This document shows positions 5,831 through 8,677 of a stretch of DNA of 8,677 nt, piece after piece. Location of the stretch: positions 1 to 8,677 of the forward strand of contig MGYR01000028.1 in the NCBI GenBank assembly GCA_001801825.1, given 5' to 3'. Numbering within the stretch: the first letter of the stretch is position 1; every line of letters begins with the position of its first letter. The stretch comes from Gammaproteobacteria bacterium RIFCSPLOWO2_02_FULL_56_15 (lineage in GTDB: Bacteria; Pseudomonadota; Gammaproteobacteria; Eutrophobiales; Eutrophobiaceae). The translations under genes were made by a program, and so were the position numbers. The notes under the pieces are model-generated. The model made no database searches, was not told the DNA's origin, and saw only the letters and a list, made by a program, of their open reading frames with translations.

Positions 5831-8677
5831 TCACGCAATTACAGCCAGCCCATCCTTTCTTCTGCGCACGCGGCCCACGGCTACCAGCGTGTCGATGATT
5901 TGCGGCAGGCGCTTCTTCCACGGACCGCGGCCGGTGAAGCAAGCTGCGATGGCGTCATCTGCCAGCGGTGCGCGTGCTGCAGCGAGCACTTCGGCGACCG
6001 CTTTCACCTGCTCGGGCAGCGTGGCCGGCCACGGACGGCGCGCGCCGGGCTTTGCGGCGATGGCAGCTTCCTCACCCGTATCGATTTCAAGCTGCTCCGC
6101 CGCCGGCGTTTGCGTCAGGCCCGATGCCGGAATCTGGAACTCGGGCCGCAGCCAACGGATGAGGCCGCGCTTTTCTTCCGCCGCGCGCTCAGCGTTGAGC
6201 GCGACGAGCCGTTCGAGCAGCGCATCGTCGAGCGCGCGCCTGCAGTCGTCGCGCGTCGCCGGCGTGCCGCTCGCACCGGGCGCAGAATTGCCGGTCACCA
6301 CTTCCAGCAGCGGCGCGAGATCGCTCCAGCCATAGGCATCGAGTACCGCGCGGTCGAGTTCGTCGTGCAGCGTCTTGAGCACCGCGACCAGCCCATGCTC
6401 GTGGATCACTTTCTCTTTCACGTTGAGCGGTTCGCCGGTTTTCAGTTTTTCGAGCACGTTGTACATGCCGGTCAGTGTGAGGTCGGCGTGCTGCGCCTGC
6501 TGGCGCTTGCGGTGCGCGTCGAGTTGTTCCGCGAGGTCGCGGATGCGGGTCTTGATCTCGGGTTTGGTGTCCGGGAATGGAAAAGTTTCAAAGCAGAAGC
6601 CCTTGTTGTAAACGGGGCGATTCTCCAGCAGCGTACCGGATGACAATGCCCACGTGACGTGCACACTGCTTGAAAGCACGCCAAGCGCATGGGCGTTGTC
6701 CAATGCGATGGCGATGAGTTTGTTGTCCGGTGCAACGCTCGCATCAAGGAATTGGAACACGCGATGCTTCGCGGTCTCAACGGTTGCGACGTACCGAGGC
6801 AGACCCAGAAGAGCCGCTCGCAACTGGCGGCGAGGTTCGCCAAATATCCACCAATTGTTGCGGTAACTTGCGCGAGCATTTTGATCGCGCTCTGGCTTGA
6901 CTCGCTCAAGCACGCGTTGATAAACAGCCGGAAAATGCTCCCGCACCTGCGCCGCATTCAATCCAAATAAGTCTATCACCATCGCGCCGCGTGACGTATC
7001 GGTCAGGTCGCGACCGTTGCGATAGGGACGAAGATGCTTCTCAATCCCAGCCACGCTACCAAGGCCGAGCGCAGCGGCTTCCTCTTGCGTAACGATGAAG
7101 CCTGCACCGAAGAGTTGCACCCCGCGATTGCTGAGGTCACGGTTGGCTTCAAGCTGCACCGCGCTTACAACATTCGCGCCCGTAGTCAAATCGGCGTGAA
7201 TCACGCCGTGTTTAGCAATAAGCGTCACGTCGATCGCGCCATCGCCAACGGGCGATTCCGCCGCAGACGTGAGCAGCGCTCCCGTACCGGTTTGCAGCGT
7301 GCCGACGGTCATCGCGATCCTCACCGCCGCGCCGTCGGCACTGTCGACCCACGGGTGATCGGGAATCGCGAAAGCGAGTGACAGCGGAGGCTTCCCGCCC
7401 AAGTGTCGTTCCAGAACACGCCGGCTGAAAGTCTGACGCAGGCTGTTGGTCGTGATTAGCCCGAAGCGCCGCAGCTTACCGGCTCGCGTCAGCTCAGCGG
7501 CTTGATCCCACCAATGCATGACGAAGTCCGCGGACTCCGGAACTTCGGGCCAGGTTTTGCGCAGCGATTCGGTGTAACCATCTCCCAGCGCAGCACGCAT
7601 CGAAGCCGCACCGATAAACGGCGGATTCCCGATTACGAAATCCGCTTGTGGCCACTCGGCCTTGCGCGGGTTGACGTAATTCTCGACCACCATACGTGCC
7701 GTTTCGTCCGGCACGTCCTCTCCCGTGACCGGGTGCTTCTTCGTCGTCTTGCCATCTCAACGGGTGACCGGCACGCCGCGCTCGTCGGTCACATACTCCA
7801 TGCGGTCGTACGCGAGCACGGCATCGCGGCATTCGATGTTGTGAAAATCCTTCAGCACCGGCAGCGGCGGGATGACCTGGCCGCGCGTGCGGAAGTGCCA
7901 TTGCAGGTAGCCGATCCACAGCACCATCTCGGCGATCTCGGCCGCGCGCGGATTGAGTTCCATGCCGAGCAACTGGTGCGGATCGACCGACACGCCCTGC
8001 AGTTCGAGGCGGCCTTGCGTGTCGCCGAGTTCATCGAGCTGGTTCAGCACTTCGCCTTCGAGCCGCTTCAGGTGTTCGAGCGTCACGTACAGAAAGTTGC
8101 CCGAGCCGCACGCCGGGTCGAGCACGCGCACTTCGCACAGATGCTTGAGAAATCCCCGCACCTGCTGCTGTGCCTCGTTCAGCTTGCCCTCGCCGGCGAG
8201 AACCAGCGCAGCGGCCTGGGCGTTCTTCCAGTCCTCGCGCAGCGGTTCAACGATGGTTGGCAGCACCAGCCGCTCGACGTAGGCGCGCGGCGTGTAGTGC
8301 GCGCCGAGCGCATGGCGCTCGGCGGGGTCGAGCGCGCGTTCGAGCAGCGTGCCGAAGATAGCGGGCTCGACCTCGCGCCAGTTTGCGTGCGCCGCCGCGA
8401 GCAGCAGTTCGATCTGGTCGCGGTTGAGCGGCAATACTTGCGGGTTCTTGAACAGCTTGCCGTTGAACTTCAGGAGATCGGCGCGCACGGCGGCGGAAAA
8501 CTCGCCGCGGTCCATCGCGCGCCACACTTCGCCCACCAGCGGGACGAACTGCGCAGGATTGTCCCTCAGGCTTTCGAGCAGGTCGACGAAGGCGCGCTTG
8601 GGCAGCAGTCCGACATCCTCGGCGAACATTGAGAACAGGCAACGGCTGAGAAAGCCCGCAACAACCTCAGGCGCATG
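5831..8677 (-). pseudogene. MmeI-like / type IIG DNA adenine methyltransferase with an internal TGA (5' end beyond window)
   Basis: A class I SAM-dependent DNA methyltransferase that would transfer a methyl group to adenine N6 at a specific site; members of this family often also carry an N-terminal nuclease, which here would lie outside the window. The frame is open from the right edge: APEVVAGFLSRCLFSMFAED and LGAHYTPRAYVERLV precede motif I DPACGSGNF (8119-8093). It then meets TGA at 7757-7759 (R-stop-DGKTTKKHPVTG) and continues in the same frame to the TGA at 5831-5833. Downstream are motif IV NPPF (7627-7616), a region like the MmeI/TaqI target-recognition part (residues about 210-385 counted from the GTG at 7714, with YRNNWWIFGEPR), and a C-terminal segment of about 60 residues that looks like a winged helix. 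The stop separates the SAM-binding motif from the catalytic motif, so neither peptide alone should methylate. In relatives I recall a tryptophan at this spot (RWDG), so TGG to TGA is the simplest explanation. Apart from this one codon the gene looks intact, implying a recent lesion, a sequencing error, or readthrough. Confidence 0.8.
7712..7723 (-). promoter_or_regulatory. Possible translation restart site after the internal stop
   Basis: On the minus strand GGAGAGGAC is followed by GTG (7714-7712), 15 codons after the TGA and in the methyltransferase frame. GGAG lies 5 bases before the GTG, a good distance for ribosome binding. A restart here would produce a 627-residue C-terminal half with NPPF and the target-recognition region but no motif I. 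The sequence also encodes the conserved-looking TGED, so it may be coincidence. Confidence 0.3.

Noticed and set aside
5663..6643. Plus-strand open frame of 326 codons
   Set aside because: Most of it lies antisense to the C-terminal half of the methyltransferase, has no recognisable motif and begins inside the inverted repeat without a good ribosome-binding site.
7757..7759. TGA read as selenocysteine or as tryptophan by an altered code
   Set aside because: TGA ends the methyltransferase and the toxin normally, other tryptophans use TGG, no selenocysteine insertion hairpin is evident after the codon, and the family has no known selenocysteine there.
7502..8632. Long open frame on the plus strand (376 codons) opposite the methyltransferase
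   Set aside because: It is the antisense shadow of the methyltransferase, whose motif I and surrounding helices are clearly encoded on the minus strand; the plus-strand product shows no domain and is rich in H, R and Q as expected from GC-rich antisense.
1..8677. CRISPR arrays, tRNA or rRNA genes, insertion sequences
   Set aside because: No regularly spaced repeats, no T-psi-C-like arm or cloverleaf, no transposase or integrase motifs were seen on either strand.

Overview
The window is a stretch of a bacterial chromosome or plasmid carrying a small defence-type gene cluster. All real genes lie on the minus strand, in the order (5' to 3' of transcription) DNA methyltransferase, large STAND NTPase, toxin, antitoxin. 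Base composition is fairly GC-rich, and the methyltransferase looks richer in GC than the NTPase gene. Together with the gene families this fits a proteobacterium, but nothing here fixes the genus. No rRNA, tRNA, integrase, transposase or CRISPR array is visible.

Right part (5831-8677): a class I SAM-dependent N6-adenine DNA methyltransferase of the MmeI-like / type IIG kind, running off the right edge at its 5' end. It carries SAM motif I and catalytic motif IV (NPPF), but a single in-frame TGA at 7757-7759 lies between them, most likely replacing a TGG tryptophan codon. Both halves remain otherwise open in the same frame, so the lesion looks recent, or is a sequencing error. A purine-rich ribosome-binding-like site and a GTG codon lie just after the stop.

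Middle gap (5178-5830): about 650 bases without a convincing gene. It holds a well-formed intrinsic terminator pointing along the plus strand with no annotated plus-strand gene before it, a perfect 11-bp inverted repeat, and a short direct repeat. This is the least explained part of the window.

Centre (642-5177): one intact gene for a 1511-residue protein with three parts: an N-terminal Cap4/DUF4297-like nuclease, a STAND P-loop NTPase, and a long HEAT-like alpha-solenoid. The architecture resembles Avs (AVAST) anti-phage sensors, in which the C-terminal solenoid recognises a phage protein, the NTPase oligomerises and the nuclease cuts DNA. It is the best candidate for an undescribed defence protein here.

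Left part (1-552): a probable type II toxin-antitoxin pair, a short TumE/DUF6516-like toxin whose stop codon overlaps the start of a winged-helix HVO_A0114-type antitoxin. The antitoxin runs off the left edge. Restriction-modification, a STAND sensor and a toxin-antitoxin pair on one strand together suggest a defence island; that they work together is inference.
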